In this document: positions 62,895 through 64,000 of the stretch, piece by piece
Layout of the letters: each line of letters opens with the position of its first letter
Numbering within the stretch: the first letter of the stretch is position 1
From: Deefgea salmonis
GTDB lineage: Bacteria; Pseudomonadota; Gammaproteobacteria; Burkholderiales; Chitinibacteraceae
Reading direction: 5' to 3'
Assembly: GCF_020531905.1 (NCBI RefSeq)
Contig: NZ_JAJAWG010000011.1
Coordinates: 1 to 64,000, forward strand
DNA length: 64,000 bases
Translations under genes and position numbers: made by a program
Notes under the pieces: model-generated
The model's input: only the letters and a program-made list of their open reading frames with translations
Database searches by the model: none
What the model was told of the DNA's origin: nothing

Positions 62895-64000
62895 TTACTC
62901 AGAAATATTTCCAATTTCAGCAATAACTTCAGCAGCGGCCTCAGCAAAAGGCGCTAAACTTTCGGCTTTTGCTAGTTGACGCTTCCGATTTTTATGGTAA
63001 GCCAGACCCGTACCTGCTGGAATCAAACGCCCAACAATCACGTTTTCTTTCAAACCACGCAAATCATCTACTTTACCCATAATCGCGGCTTCAGTAAGAA
63101 CACGTGTAGTCTCCTGGAATGATGCAGCGGAGATGAACGAGTCTGTTGACAATGAAGCCTTGGTAATACCTAAGAGAATATTGTCAAACTTGGCCAACTC
63201 TTTACCTTCTTCTGCTAGCTTATCATTCATGATCAGAACTTCAGCACGCTCCACTTGCTCACCCAAGATGAAGTTTGAACCACCCTGATCTGAAATCACT
63301 ACTCGACGTAACATCTGACGAACAATCACTTCGATATGCTTGTCATTAATCTTCACGCCTTGCAAGCGATAAACCTCTTGTACTTCCTGAACAATATAAC
63401 GGGCAAGTGCCTCAATACCTTGTAAGCGCAAGATATCGTGTGGATCGATAGGTCCATCCACAATAACCTCACCTTGGCTAACCACTTGACCATCATGCAC
63501 CATGACGTGCTTGTCTTTCGAGATCAGGTATTCGTGTGGAACGCCATCCAAATCAGTCAGAACTAGACGCTGCTTACCTTTAGTGTCTTTACCAAAGCTA
63601 GCTGTACCAGTGATTTCTGCCAGCATACCCGCATCTTTTGGCGAACGAGCCTCAAACAACTCTGCTACACGTGGTAGACCACCGGTAATATCACGCGTTT
63701 TAGCCGATTCTTGTGGAATACGAGCAAGTACATCACCCACACCCACTTGCTGACCATCTTTCACCGTAATGATAGAACCAACTTGGAATGAAATAGTCAC
63801 AGGAGTGTCAGTGCCAGCCAATTTCATTTCTTGCCCATTCTCATCGAGCAACTTAACTAATGGACGAACACCTTTTGCTGCGGTTACTTTTGCTTTAGAA
63901 GCAATAACCACTAATGTTGACAAACCAGTCACTTCATCGACTTGCTTAACAACGGTCATACCTTCTTCGACATTTTCAAATCGAACAATACCTGAATACT
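62895..64000 (-). CDS. rpoC: RNA polymerase beta' subunit, C-terminal part
   Basis: About 368 codons, truncated at its 5' side by the window edge; the reading frame continues through 64000 ([13 protein letters not shown] before the internal Met at 63959). Clear C-terminal RpoC blocks: [29 protein letters not shown], and [24 protein letters not shown]-like ([20 protein letters not shown]). Precedes the str operon, the usual order. Confidence 0.98.
   Translation of the reverse strand, partial: YSGIVRFENVEEGMTVVKQVDEVTGLSTLVVIASKAKVTAAKGVRPLVKLLDENGQEMKLAGTDTPVTISFQVGSIITVKDGQQVGVGDVLARIPQESAKTRDITGGLPRVAELFEARSPKDAGMLAEITGTASFGKDTKGKQRLVLTDLDGVPHEYLISKDKHVMVHDGQVVSQGEVIVDGPIDPHDILRLQGIEALARYIVQEVQEVYRLQGVKINDKHIEVIVRQMLRRVVISDQGGSNFILGEQVERAEVLIMNDKLAEEGKELAKFDNILLGITKASLSTDSFISAASFQETTRVLTEAAIMGKVDDLRGLKENVIVGRLIPAGTGLAYHKNRKRQLAKAESLAPFAEAAAEVIAEIGNISE

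Noticed and set aside
1-64000. CRISPR array, prophage or insertion sequence
   Set aside because: No regularly spaced repeats, no cas, integrase, terminase or transposase genes were seen in any frame.

Overview
The window looks like a chromosomal piece of a betaproteobacterium of the order Neisseriales (Chromobacteriaceae/Chitinibacteraceae-like). This is inferred from the protein sequences, the pilB-pilC-pilD-coaE-zapD-yacG order, the rnfABCDGE-nth order and the rpoC-rpsL-rpsG-fusA-tuf-S10-spc-alpha order. No taxonomic search was possible. Most of the window is ordinary housekeeping DNA with moderate GC. The accessory parts are a restriction-modification locus, a few short unknown genes and several families of intergenic palindromes.

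Layout. 1-112: promoter, leader and boxA of an rRNA operon that runs off the left edge. 252-4091: rep helicase, a PilZ protein and nth. 4098-10359: a small membrane protein, then rnfEGDCBA, all on the minus strand. 10643-13978: small hypothetical genes, a GNAT gene, pyrD and folD. 14059-14440: a strong stable-RNA promoter, tRNA-Pro, tRNA-Arg, tRNA-His and a terminator. 14661-19679: a cytosine-C5 methyltransferase, a McrB-like AAA+ motor and a DUF2357/McrC-like nuclease. 19680-20294: a degenerate spacer. 20295-23462: sbcB, then argO and argP as a divergent pair. 23487-31402: nitrate assimilation (nasC, nirD, nirB, narK and an ANTAR regulator). 31596-36036: rplS-trmD-rimM-rpsP, ffh, and a YpjD/CcsA-like gene. 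36324-44373: pilB/C/D, coaE, zapD, yacG, olsB, apaH and an HDOD gene. 44505-64000: the alpha, spc, S10 and str ribosomal operons, ending inside rpoC.

How the parts work together. The nitrate genes carry a complete regulatory chain visible in the DNA. There is one sigma-54 promoter in front of the ANTAR regulator gene and another in front of narK. Between the second promoter and narK lies a leader with two hairpins whose hexaloops (AACGAC, AACGAT) fit the ANTAR-binding RNA pattern. The restriction locus resembles the McrB-dependent BsuMI/LlaJI type, in which a 5-methylcytosine methyltransferase protects self DNA. Its base composition changes sharply inside mcrB, which suggests that the methyltransferase and the McrB N-terminus were exchanged as one module.

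The points I consider most worth a second look are: (i) the mosaic McrB-type R-M locus; (ii) a family of roughly 50-60 bp imperfect palindromes that sit on or next to stop codons; (iii) a structured rpsJ-rplC spacer with an apparent intrinsic terminator inside the S10 operon; (iv) the sigma-54 plus ANTAR leader arrangement; (v) near-identical promoter blocks for the rRNA operon and the tRNA cluster; (vi) an SD-sequestering hairpin in front of olsB.
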